Below, piece after piece: positions 31,231 through 38,266 of a DNA stretch of 39,157 nt. The DNA comes from Acidimicrobiaceae bacterium (GTDB taxonomy: Bacteria; Actinomycetota; Acidimicrobiia; Acidimicrobiales; RAAP-2). The position numbers were made by a program, and so were the translations under genes. Location of the stretch: NCBI GenBank assembly GCA_003151235.1, contig PLWZ01000074.1:1-39157 (forward strand), written 5' to 3'. The stretch's first letter is position 1. Every line of letters begins with the position of its first letter. A model generated the notes under the pieces. That model was not told where the DNA came from. It searched no databases and saw nothing but the letters and a program-made list of their open reading frames with translations.

Positions 31231-31995
31231 TCAGGTCGTGAGCAGGCCCCCGTCGACCGGCAACACGATCCCGGTGATGTAGGACGCCGCGTCGCTGGCC
31301 AGGAAGACCACGGCGGTCGCGCACTCCTCGAGCTCACCGGGGCGGCCGATCGGGACCCGGCGCTCGATCATCCCCTCCATGTAGCCGGGCGGGAACTGCT
31401 CGGTCATCTCGGTCGGGAAGTAGCCGGGGGCGATCGCGTTGACCCGGATCCCCTTGCGCCCCGTCCATTGCTGGGCCAGATCCCGGGTCAGGCCGATGAT
31501 CGCCGCCTTGGACGACGAGTAGGCGGCCTGGGGCAGCTCGGCCGTCGTCGACCCGAGGACGCTGCCGAGGTTGATGATCGACGAACCCGGCTTCATGACC
31601 CGCGCGCAGGCCTGGGCCATATAGAAGGAGCCGAACACGTTCACGTCGACGACCTTGCGGAACTCGGCCGGGTCCTCCCGGGTCGCCGGGACGGCGGTGC
31701 CGACGCCGGCGTTGTTCACGAGGATGTCGACTCGACCGAAGTGCTCCACCGCTGCGGCCACGAGTTGTGTGCACTGCTCTGGCGACGTCACGTCCGTCGC
31801 GACGACGAGCGCCTTCGCGCCGGCCTCCTCGACCACCTTCTGTGTCGCCTCGAGGCCGTCGGTCCTTCGGGCCCCGAGGACGACATTGGCGCCCGCTTCG
31901 GCCAGCGCTCGTGCGAACGCGACGCCGAGCCCGGAGGAGGCACCGGTGACGATGGCCACCTTGTCATTCAGGCTGAACTTCTCGGCAATCGACAC
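31231..31995 (-). CDS. Short-chain dehydrogenase/reductase (SDR B)
   Basis: 254 residues, GTG start with AGGAGA about 7 bases upstream. Classical SDR: TGASSGLG (18-25), DILVNNAGVGTAV, NLGSVLGS with catalytic Ser, AYSSSKAAIIGL with Y-x3-K, NAIAPGYFPTEMTE, and ITGIVLPVDGGLLTT. It resembles 3-oxoacyl-ACP reductase/glucose dehydrogenase-type SDRs. It lies 81 bases upstream of SDR A and shares orientation; the two are clearly different in sequence, so this is not a recent duplication. Likely NAD(P)-dependent carbonyl reduction or alcohol oxidation, substrate unknown. Confidence 0.93.
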   Translation of the reverse strand: MSIAEKFSLNDKVAIVTGASSGLGVAFARALAEAGANVVLGARRTDGLEATQKVVEEAGAKALVVATDVTSPEQCTQLVAAAVEHFGRVDILVNNAGVGTAVPATREDPAEFRKVVDVNVFGSFYMAQACARVMKPGSSIINLGSVLGSTTAELPQAAYSSSKAAIIGLTRDLAQQWTGRKGIRVNAIAPGYFPTEMTEQFPPGYMEGMIERRVPIGRPGELEECATAVVFLASDAASYITGIVLPVDGGLLTT

Positions 31996-32007
31996 GATCG
32001 TCTCCTA

Positions 32008-32032
32008 TTTCTGCTCAACAGTTTTCTGCTCA
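32008..32032. repeat. Direct repeat upstream of SDR B
   Basis: TTTCTGCTCA occurs at 32008-32017 and 32023-32032, starts 15 bases apart, between the SDR B start and the divergent mscL gene. It could be a regulator site for either gene. Confidence 0.35.
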
Positions 32033-32154
32033 GCCGTCGATCGGTCGGCCGTCTCTCGGCTGGCCGAAGCGTACCGGCCCCGATCCTCCCGACGCATGGG
32101 GAAGGGCTATGCGAAGCTCCGCTTGTAGGGGTCGTCGAGGGAAGAGGGGACGCA

Positions 32155-32553
32155 ATGCTCAACGGTTTCAAGAAGTTCATCCTGCGCGGCAACGTGATCG
32201 ACCTGGCCATCGCGGTGGTCATCGGACTGGCGTTCAACGCGGTCATCCACGCGCTGGTCGCGGACATCGTCACACCGCTGATAGCTGCGGTCGTGGGCAA
32301 GCCCAACTTCGAGACGCTCACCTTCACGATCAACCACAGCCGGTTCCTCTATGGGGACCTGATCAACAATGCGATCGCATTCATCTCGGTGGCGGTGGCC
32401 ATCTACTTCATCGTCGTGGCACCGATGAACGCCGCACAGACACGCCGCCGGGGGGCCGGCGAACCCGAGCCCGAGGTTTCAGAGGAGATCGGGCTCCTGA
32501 CCGAGATAAGGGACCTCCTCGCGCGGCCGTCGGACTGGACGCCGCCGCTGTAG
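32155..32553 (+). CDS. mscL: Large-conductance mechanosensitive channel MscL
   Basis: 132 residues, ATG with GAGGG/AGAGGGG upstream. Begins LNGFKKFILRGNVIDLAIAV, the N-terminal amphipathic helix and start of TM1 of MscL; the gate-lining GxAFNAVIHALV follows, then a periplasmic loop and TM2 (NAIAFISVAVAIYFIVVAP) and a C-terminal helix (EPEPEVSEEIGLLTEIRDLLA). The protein forms a pentameric pore that opens under membrane tension to release solutes in hypo-osmotic shock. Length is normal. Divergent from SDR B. Confidence 0.97.
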   Translation: MLNGFKKFILRGNVIDLAIAVVIGLAFNAVIHALVADIVTPLIAAVVGKPNFETLTFTINHSRFLYGDLINNAIAFISVAVAIYFIVVAPMNAAQTRRRGAGEPEPEVSEEIGLLTEIRDLLARPSDWTPPL

Positions 32554-32602
32554 CGATCGTCGCCCGGGATCTCGCCCGGACCATGCCGCCCCGGGCGGGT
32601 GG

Positions 32603-32608
32603 GACAAT
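32603..32608 (+). promoter_or_regulatory. -10-like element of the SIP gene, leaderless
   Basis: GACAAT ends 6 bases before ATG 32615. First base deviates from TAnnnT. A GC-rich inverted repeat CCGCCC-C-GGGCGG at 32586-32598 lies just upstream and may end the mscL transcript. Confidence 0.45.
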
Positions 32609-32614
32609 GGAAAG

Positions 32615-33418
32615 ATGACCGCCAGTGCCGACTCCGGCGCGGCCCCGCGTCCCGATCACCTGGGCCGAGCCGAGAACGAGGCGCTCGCCGAGCGTCTCGG
32701 TGTCCTCGCTCTCAGCCTGACCGTCGAGCGGGCCGATGACCTCACTGCATCCTGCCGCCGGCTGCGGCTGGCCGGCGAGGATCTTGCCGCGCTCGAACCC
32801 CTGGCCGGCCAGGACCTCATGATCTCGCTCGACACCGACGGCGATCGCACTCGGCGGCGGCGCTACACAATCCGCCACTTCGACCGCGCCGGGCGCAGCG
32901 TCGATCTCGACATCGCCCTCCACGGCGACGGCCCTGGCATGCGCTGGGCCGCCGCGGCCGAGCCCGGAACCGGTGTCGAGGCCATCGGCCCTCGGGGCAA
33001 GGTCAGCGTCGCGCAAGATGCGGAGTGGCACCTCTTCATCGGCGACGACTCTTTCGCCCCCGCAGCCCTGAACATGGCCGAGGCGGTCCCCTCTGAGCAG
33101 ACCGTCGTCCTCGCCATCGAGATCGACGGCCCCGGCCACGAACAGCCCTCCAATGTCCGGGCCGCGGTGCTCGGGCCCCGCTGGGTGCACCGCAACAGCG
33201 CGTCGCCGGGCGACCCGGCACCGCTGCTGGACGCGCTCGCAGCGACCGAACTCCCTCCCGGACGCGGCCACGCCTACATCGGCGGTGAGCACGCCCTCGT
33301 CACGGCGCTGCGCGACGCCGTGATCGAACGCGGGATGGAACCGGACTCGATCAACCACAAGCCCTATTGGCGGCTCGGCAGGCAGAACGCCGCCAACGGC
33401 GAGCCGGACCGGGGCTGA
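32615..33418 (+). CDS. Siderophore-interacting FAD-binding protein (SIP/ViuB family)
   Basis: 267 residues. The flavin motif RRRYTIRHFD near 81-90 (R-x-Y-[ST]-x-R), the HGDGPGMRWAAAAEPG segment, and the C-terminal HKPYWRLGRQNAANGE, the K-x-YWR-x-G-x-N signature of SIP proteins, are all present. SIPs use NAD(P)H or ferredoxin and FAD to reduce Fe(III)-siderophores in the cytosol. No siderophore transporter or iron box is evident nearby, so a more general flavin reductase role is possible. The N-terminal 40 residues are variable. Confidence 0.9.
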   Translation: MTASADSGAAPRPDHLGRAENEALAERLGVLALSLTVERADDLTASCRRLRLAGEDLAALEPLAGQDLMISLDTDGDRTRRRRYTIRHFDRAGRSVDLDIALHGDGPGMRWAAAAEPGTGVEAIGPRGKVSVAQDAEWHLFIGDDSFAPAALNMAEAVPSEQTVVLAIEIDGPGHEQPSNVRAAVLGPRWVHRNSASPGDPAPLLDALAATELPPGRGHAYIGGEHALVTALRDAVIERGMEPDSINHKPYWRLGRQNAANGEPDRG

Positions 33419-33446
33419 ACCGAACCCTGCGCCGGGCCGGCACCCG

Positions 33447-34949
33447 ATGAGCACGGCCGACCAGCCCCACCATTGGTCGGGACACCTCCCGCCCGGGACC
33501 GCGGCCGCCGACATCGACCTCACCGCGGGCGTCAGCCTCCCGGTCGCCTGGTCGACCCGCTGGCGCGCCGCACCGTCGGAACGGGTCCTGCGCGATCCGG
33601 GGGGCGGCTGGATGACCGGCGGGGAGCTCCTGGACGCCACCGCCTCGGTGGCCGGCCGCCTCGCCGCAGCGGGCGCACAAGCCGGCGATCGGGTGGTGGT
33701 CACCGGGGTCTCCTCCACCGCGCTCGTGGTGGCCCACTGCGCGGCGCTGCGAGCCGGCATGGTGGTGGTCCCGCTCAACCCGGCCGCCTCGCGCCGGGAG
33801 CTGGAATCGGTCATCGCCGACGCCCGCCCGACCGTCGCCGTCGTCGGACCAGAGCACGTGGCCGGTTGGGCGACCGAGGCCGACCATGACCTCGTCGTCA
33901 CCACGCTCGACGTCCCGCTCCCCGAGGGCCCCGCGCCAGAGCTCGACGCAGGCGGCCCCGGCGACCCCGCAATGGTGATGTACACGTCGGGAACGACCGG
34001 CGCGCCGAAGGGTGCCGTGCTCTCGCACCAGAACCTGCTGGCCGGGGCCGAGTCGGCCCGGCTCGCGTGGGGGTGGACCCCTGAGGACCGGCTGATCCTG
34101 GCCCTCCCGCTCTGCCACATCCACGGCCTCGGCGTCGGGCTGCACGGGGCGCTGCTCTCGGGTGGCTCGGCCGAGCTGCAAGACCGGTTCGACGTCGAAT
34201 CGGTCCTCGGCGCGGCGACCGACGGGGCGACCATGTTCTTCGGGGTCCCGACCATGTACGAACGGCTGGCCCAGGCCGAGAGGGTGGCGCGCTTCGGTGC
34301 CCTCCGTTTGTGCGTGTCCGGCTCGGCACCGCTCAACGCCGACCTGCACGCTCGCATCGCCGAGCGGAGCGGCCAGGTCGTCCTCGAGCGCTACGGGATG
34401 ACCGAGACGCTCATGCTCGTCTCCAACCCACTCAACGGTGAGCGCCGCGCCGGAACCGTCGGCTTCCCGATGCCCGGTGTCGACCTCCGCCTCGACGAGG
34501 AGACGGGCGAGATCCTGGTGCGCGGTCCGAGCGTGTTCGCGGGATACCGCGACCTCCCCGATGTCAACGCGACTGCGTTCACCGACGGGTGGTTCCGGAC
34601 CGGCGACATCGGCGAGGTCGACGGCGGCTACCTCCGCATCGTCGGTCGGGCCAAGGAGCTGATCATCACCGGCGGCTACAACGTCTACCCACGCGAGGTG
34701 GAGGACGTCCTCCGGGCTTTTGCGGGCGTGCGCGATGCGGCCGTCGTGGGCACGCCGTCGGACGAGTGGGGCGAGACCGTCACCGCGTACGTCGAGGGAC
34801 CCGAGCAACTGGACCTCGACGCGCTCAGTGTCTGGGCGGCCGGCGAGCTCACCGCGTACAAGCGGCCCCGGCTCGTGTACCGGGTCGACGAGCTGCCCCG
34901 GAACCTGCTGGGCAAGGTGGTGAAGGGGCCGCTGGCCCCGCCGGGCTAG
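33447..34949 (+). CDS. AMP-forming acyl-CoA synthetase (ANL superfamily)
   Basis: 500 residues, ATG 28 bases after the SIP stop. Adenylation motifs in order: VMYTSGTTGAPKGAVLSH (Y179 on), LALPLCHIHGLG, GATMFFGVPTMYERL, LERYGMTETLML, GWFRTGDIGEVD, RAKELIITGGYNVYPREVE, and the C-terminal catalytic Lys in PRNLLGKVVKG. The HIHGLG and short length (about 500) are like malonyl-CoA synthetase (MatB) and medium-chain acyl-CoA ligases. It activates a carboxylic acid with ATP and transfers it to CoA. Shares its TAG stop with the convergent gene (CTAG 34946-34949). Confidence 0.94.
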   Translation: MSTADQPHHWSGHLPPGTAAADIDLTAGVSLPVAWSTRWRAAPSERVLRDPGGGWMTGGELLDATASVAGRLAAAGAQAGDRVVVTGVSSTALVVAHCAALRAGMVVVPLNPAASRRELESVIADARPTVAVVGPEHVAGWATEADHDLVVTTLDVPLPEGPAPELDAGGPGDPAMVMYTSGTTGAPKGAVLSHQNLLAGAESARLAWGWTPEDRLILALPLCHIHGLGVGLHGALLSGGSAELQDRFDVESVLGAATDGATMFFGVPTMYERLAQAERVARFGALRLCVSGSAPLNADLHARIAERSGQVVLERYGMTETLMLVSNPLNGERRAGTVGFPMPGVDLRLDEETGEILVRGPSVFAGYRDLPDVNATAFTDGWFRTGDIGEVDGGYLRIVGRAKELIITGGYNVYPREVEDVLRAFAGVRDAAVVGTPSDEWGETVTAYVEGPEQLDLDALSVWAAGELTAYKRPRLVYRVDELPRNLLGKVVKGPLAPPG

Positions 34950-35590
34950 AAGTCGACGACGATCGGTCGCCCGGTCACGGGGTGGCTGAAGTGGAACGGC
35001 AGGAGCCGGGGCGGTTCGGCGTCGCGGGCCTCGGTCGGCGGGATGTCGGCGCTCACGCCCTTGCTCCGGAACCACGCCCGGTCGAAGCCCGGCAGCGGCC
35101 AGTACAAGGTGGGGTTCCAGCACAACCGCTTGATGAGCCACACCCCGTCGCGCTTCACGTACTCGTTCTCGTACAGGCCCTCGGAGAGCAGGGCGTGGGG
35201 GTGCCCGTGGGCGTTGGTGCCGCCGACGATCAGGAGGGCCCGCCAGCGCCCGGCGGCCGTCGTCGCGTCGTCGCCGAGGGTCACGATGCCCTGGAGCTGG
35301 AGGTGGTTGAGCACCTCGCCGACCGCGACCCCCCGCTTGTTCTCCCCGAGCAGCTCGACGAAGAACGGCTCGACGGCCGCCCGGCCACGGTAGACGCCCC
35401 GGCTGCCGATCTCGACCTCGCCGGCGTCGGCGAACAGGTCGACGATCTCGGCCATCATCAGGTTGTCGAGGAAGTAGCCATAGGTGCGCTGGAGTCGCTC
35501 GATCTGACGAACGTCATCGTGCTCGCCCACCCTGCGTTCCAATTCTTCGACACGCGCTTGGAGGCCAGTCAGGTCGGTCATGGCGCACAT
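34946..35590 (-). CDS. NTF2-like (SnoaL-fold) protein
   Basis: Up to 214 residues; MTDLTGLQARVEELERRVGE, three codons in, is an equally good start. An N-terminal coiled-coil-like helix (about 5-30) precedes an NTF2-like fold: QRTYGYFLDNLMMAEIVDLFAD, GVYRGRAAVEPFFVELL, a beta-rich core and LYENEYVKRDGVWLIKRLCW. These domains serve as isomerases, dehydratases or hydrolases of small hydrophobic molecules, or as binding scaffolds. The catalytic residues cannot be assigned by eye. The C-terminus ends FHFSHPVTGRPIVVDF. Confidence 0.85.
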   Translation of the reverse strand: MCAMTDLTGLQARVEELERRVGEHDDVRQIERLQRTYGYFLDNLMMAEIVDLFADAGEVEIGSRGVYRGRAAVEPFFVELLGENKRGVAVGEVLNHLQLQGIVTLGDDATTAAGRWRALLIVGGTNAHGHPHALLSEGLYENEYVKRDGVWLIKRLCWNPTLYWPLPGFDRAWFRSKGVSADIPPTEARDAEPPRLLPFHFSHPVTGRPIVVDF

Positions 35591-35650
35591 TGAAGCCCAG
35601 ATCGGGCACCTATGCGGCTCCGCCGCGCCCAGTTGGGGAGGCCGGTTCGG

Positions 35651-35656
35651 TATCGT
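35651..35656 (+). promoter_or_regulatory. -10 element of the DoxX-Rieske gene, leaderless
   Basis: TATCGT ends 8 bases before ATG 35665. It fixes this ATG as the likely start although the frame is open further upstream. Confidence 0.55.
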
Positions 35657-35664
35657 CGGAGCCC

Positions 35665-36870
35665 ATGGCCAGGTCTCTCCGCCAGCTGGCCGTCATGCCG
35701 CCGAAGGCCTTTTCGCTCGCCGGATGGGCCCTGCTGCCCTTGCGGGCGTTTCTGGGCGTCACGTTCTGCTTCGCCGGGCTCCAGAAGCTGGCCAATCCGA
35801 ACTTCTTCAGGTCGGCCGACCCCGCCGGGATCTACGCCCAGCTGGTCGCGTCCGAGCGAATCAGCCCGCTGCACTCGCTGCTCGGACACCTGCTCCGATT
35901 CTCCACGCCGATCGGGTTCCTCATCGCGTTGGCCGAAATCGCGGTCGGGCTCGGGGTGTTGCTCGGGCTATGGACGCGTCTCGCCGCGTTGGGCGGCGCC
36001 ATCCTCTCGCTCACGTTGTTCCTGACGGTGAGCTACCACTCCTCCCCGTACTACACCGGCGCCGACATCGTGTTCTTCTTCGCCTGGCTCCCGCTCGTCC
36101 TGGCCGGTGCCGGGGGCGTGCTGTCGGTTGACGCGGTGATCGCGGCGCGGGTGCGACACGAACACGGGATGCGCGCCGGCCCGCCGGTGGTGGTGCCGTT
36201 CTCGGTCATCCAGAGAGTCTGTGGAAAATATGAACGCGGCCGATGCCAGGCGATGGGCGGATCTCCGTGCGAACCAGGCCCGTGCCCGTTCCTGGCCGCA
36301 GGAGGCCAACCGAGCCACGGTGCCAAACAGGGTGACATGACCCGCCGGGAACTGGTGCTCGGCGGTGCCGCCGTGGCGGGGGTCGGCGTGGCCGGCCTCG
36401 TCGCCGCCGGCGCGGCAGCCGGTATCGGCCGCGCCGTCGGGGGGGCGAAGCCGTTGCAACAAGCCGTGCAGCTATCCCCCACCAAGCCATCGCAGACGAC
36501 CACGACGACGACGAGCGGATCGCAAACACCCCCGTCGACGACCACGCCGACGCACCCACCGGGTCATGCCATCGGGCCGGCGAAAGATGTCCCGGTCGGA
36601 AGTGCCGCCGCGTTCACGGATCCGACAACCCGCACACCTTCCCTGGTGATCCAACTCACGAAGGGCCAGTTCGTCGCCTACGACGCCATCTGCCCCCACG
36701 CCGGCTGCACGGTCAGCTTCTTGGCGTCGCAACAGATCATCGCCTGCCCCTGCCACGGTTCGGAGTTCAACCCGGACAACGGCGATGTGGTGCAGGGGCC
36801 CGCGCCCCGGGGGCTCAATCGGCTAACGGTCGCCGAAGGCTCCGACGGCCAGCTCTACGTCGAGGGGTAG
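35665..36870 (+). CDS. DoxX-family membrane protein fused to a Rieske [2Fe-2S] domain
   Basis: 401 residues. Residues 15-165 are a DoxX four-helix unit (LLPLRAFLGVTFCFAGLQKL, IGFLIALAEIAVGLGVLLGL, LGGAILSLTLFLTVSYHSS, IVFFFAWLPLVLAGAGG). A linker with four cysteines (VCGKYERGRCQ, PCEPGPCPFL) follows, then an internal basic/hydrophobic segment MTRRELVLGGAAVAGVGVAG that looks like a Tat-type or anchor helix, a Thr/Pro-rich stretch, and a Rieske domain with C343-x-H345 and C361-x2-H364. The extra cysteines in CPHAGC and CPCHG are those that form the disulfide in high-potential Rieske proteins. Probably a membrane electron-transfer protein facing the outside; the partner (quinone, thiosulfate or other) is unknown. 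Confidence 0.88.
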   Translation: MARSLRQLAVMPPKAFSLAGWALLPLRAFLGVTFCFAGLQKLANPNFFRSADPAGIYAQLVASERISPLHSLLGHLLRFSTPIGFLIALAEIAVGLGVLLGLWTRLAALGGAILSLTLFLTVSYHSSPYYTGADIVFFFAWLPLVLAGAGGVLSVDAVIAARVRHEHGMRAGPPVVVPFSVIQRVCGKYERGRCQAMGGSPCEPGPCPFLAAGGQPSHGAKQGDMTRRELVLGGAAVAGVGVAGLVAAGAAAGIGRAVGGAKPLQQAVQLSPTKPSQTTTTTTSGSQTPPSTTTPTHPPGHAIGPAKDVPVGSAAAFTDPTTRTPSLVIQLTKGQFVAYDAICPHAGCTVSFLASQQIIACPCHGSEFNPDNGDVVQGPAPRGLNRLTVAEGSDGQLYVEG

Positions 36871-36984
36871 CAACCCCGGCGATCGACTGTTGGCCGACCG
36901 GCCACTCGACCTCTCAGGCCCCGTTCGAGGATCGGCCCGTTGGATCCCGGGGTCGGCCTGCCCGATCGCCCGGGGGCCAGCGAA

Positions 36985-37671
36985 TCAGAGGATGTTGACC
37001 GCGCGGGAGATGACGAGACCGACCGTCAACAAGGACGCGAGCGACTGGACCATCATCAGCACCTTGGCCCAAGCCGTCAGCGGCATGGTGTCGGTCGGGC
37101 TGAACGCGGTCACGTTGGTGAACGATGTGTAGAAGTAGTCGAGGAAGGTCGGCGACCAGTCCTCGCGCGTGCTTCCGGGCGCGTTCATCTGCGGGAACAA
37201 GAAGTCCGGCGCCTTGCGCACGCGCTGGACCCGTCGGGCCGGCCCACCGCGATCGAGCTCCCAATACCAGAGCGAGAACACGATGATGTTGGTGAGCCAC
37301 ACTGGCACCGACGAGTAGATCAGCGTCTTGCCGCCGACCGGGTGCGGAACCACGAGTGCGTGCACGAGGTATCCGAGCGACACCAGATTGGCGAAGTTGA
37401 TCAGTGCGATCAAGGAAATCGACAACGCTCGGATCCTGTTCGACTCGCGGGTGCGCCGTTGGGGGCTGGCCACGAACAAGGCCAGCCCGAGTGCACCCTC
37501 GAGGCTCGGGAGGACCCAGCGGGGCCCGAGCACCAGGCGGTGCGGCAGGACGACCTGAAGCCCTATCGCAGCGACCACGGCAACCGTCGCCGGCCAGCGC
37601 GGCTCCGAGCGGGCCTGCTCGCCCCACTGGGCCTCGTACTCCTCGTTCGGCGCCGGTTCGCGTTCGGTCAC
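36985..37671 (-). CDS. Pore-like membrane protein of unknown function
   Basis: 228 residues from GTG 37671, two bases after the upstream DinB-like stop. Polar N-terminus (TEREPAPNEEYEAQWGE), then hydrophobic helices (WPATVAVVAAIGLQVVL, LEGALGLALFVAS, ALSISLIALINFANLVSLGYLVHAL, VPVWLTNIIVFSLWYWEL) and a final pair resembling a two-helix ion-channel pore: FLDYFYTSFTNVTAFSPTD then LMMVQSLASLLTVGLVISRA. The place where potassium channels carry TVGYGD reads TAFSPTD, so potassium selectivity is unlikely. Function unknown. Confidence 0.75.
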   Translation of the reverse strand: MTEREPAPNEEYEAQWGEQARSEPRWPATVAVVAAIGLQVVLPHRLVLGPRWVLPSLEGALGLALFVASPQRRTRESNRIRALSISLIALINFANLVSLGYLVHALVVPHPVGGKTLIYSSVPVWLTNIIVFSLWYWELDRGGPARRVQRVRKAPDFLFPQMNAPGSTREDWSPTFLDYFYTSFTNVTAFSPTDTMPLTAWAKVLMMVQSLASLLTVGLVISRAVNIL

Positions 37672-37673
37672 GG

Positions 37674-38195
37674 TCAGTCCACCGACGGGGTCAGGCCGAC
37701 GAGCACTTCGTGGACGTCCTTCAAGTGGTGGATCCCCTCGTGCACCGTGTGCCGGCCCATCCACCCGAGGTCCCGGACCACCGGTGTCGGGAAGTTGTAG
37801 ATGATCTGCCTCGTCAGGGCGTCGTCACCCAGCCCCTCGAACACCAACGCGCACAGCTCGCACGCCATGGCCAGCTGATCCAGCACGTCGGCCATCGACT
37901 GGGCGTCGTAGCGGCAGATCGCAACCCGTTCGTCGCGCGACATCGGCACGGGCTGGGGGCACTCGACTACGTGGGCGAGCACCACCCGGTCCCGCTGGAC
38001 CAACAGCACGTCGCGGATATGACACGTGTACTCGAGCGCCGACCAGACCGTCGGCTCGGGCCGCTTCGACGCCACCGCCTGATCGATCCCCTCGAGGGCC
38101 TCCCGGTAGCTCCCGGCGAACGCGCGCATCGACGGCGGCACCGCATCGAGGGGCAGGCCCTCGTAGACGAAACTGCACTCCGGGCACTCGGTCAT
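37674..38195 (-). CDS. DinB-like metal-binding four-helix protein
   Basis: 173 residues from ATG 38195, supported by a -10 just upstream. N-terminal CPECSFVYEG has a C-x2-C knuckle; then a helical bundle with ALEYTCHIRDVLLVQRDR, DDALTRQIIYNF and GRHTVHEGIHHLKDVHEVL. The three histidines (YTCH, and two in TVHEGIHH) match the metal site of DinB/YfiT-type thiol S-transferases, which use mycothiol or bacillithiol. Mycothiol would be expected in an actinobacterium. It precedes the pore-like gene in one operon. Confidence 0.85.
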   Translation of the reverse strand: MTECPECSFVYEGLPLDAVPPSMRAFAGSYREALEGIDQAVASKRPEPTVWSALEYTCHIRDVLLVQRDRVVLAHVVECPQPVPMSRDERVAICRYDAQSMADVLDQLAMACELCALVFEGLGDDALTRQIIYNFPTPVVRDLGWMGRHTVHEGIHHLKDVHEVLVGLTPSVD

Positions 38196-38202
38196 GGCCA
38201 CA

Positions 38203-38208
38203 ACGCTA
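38203..38208 (-). promoter_or_regulatory. -10 element of the DinB-like gene, leaderless
   Basis: TAGCGT on the minus strand ends 7 bases before ATG 38195. Confidence 0.5.
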
Positions 38209-38266
38209 GGTCGTGGGTCAGTTTTTAATCCCATTCGGCGTTACACCCTGGCCATACCTTCGGCCC

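Noticed and set aside
36871..36984. Possible terminator or small gene between the DoxX-Rieske and pore-like genes
   Set aside because: Several short GC-rich inverted repeats but none clearly dominant, and no open frame with a credible start.
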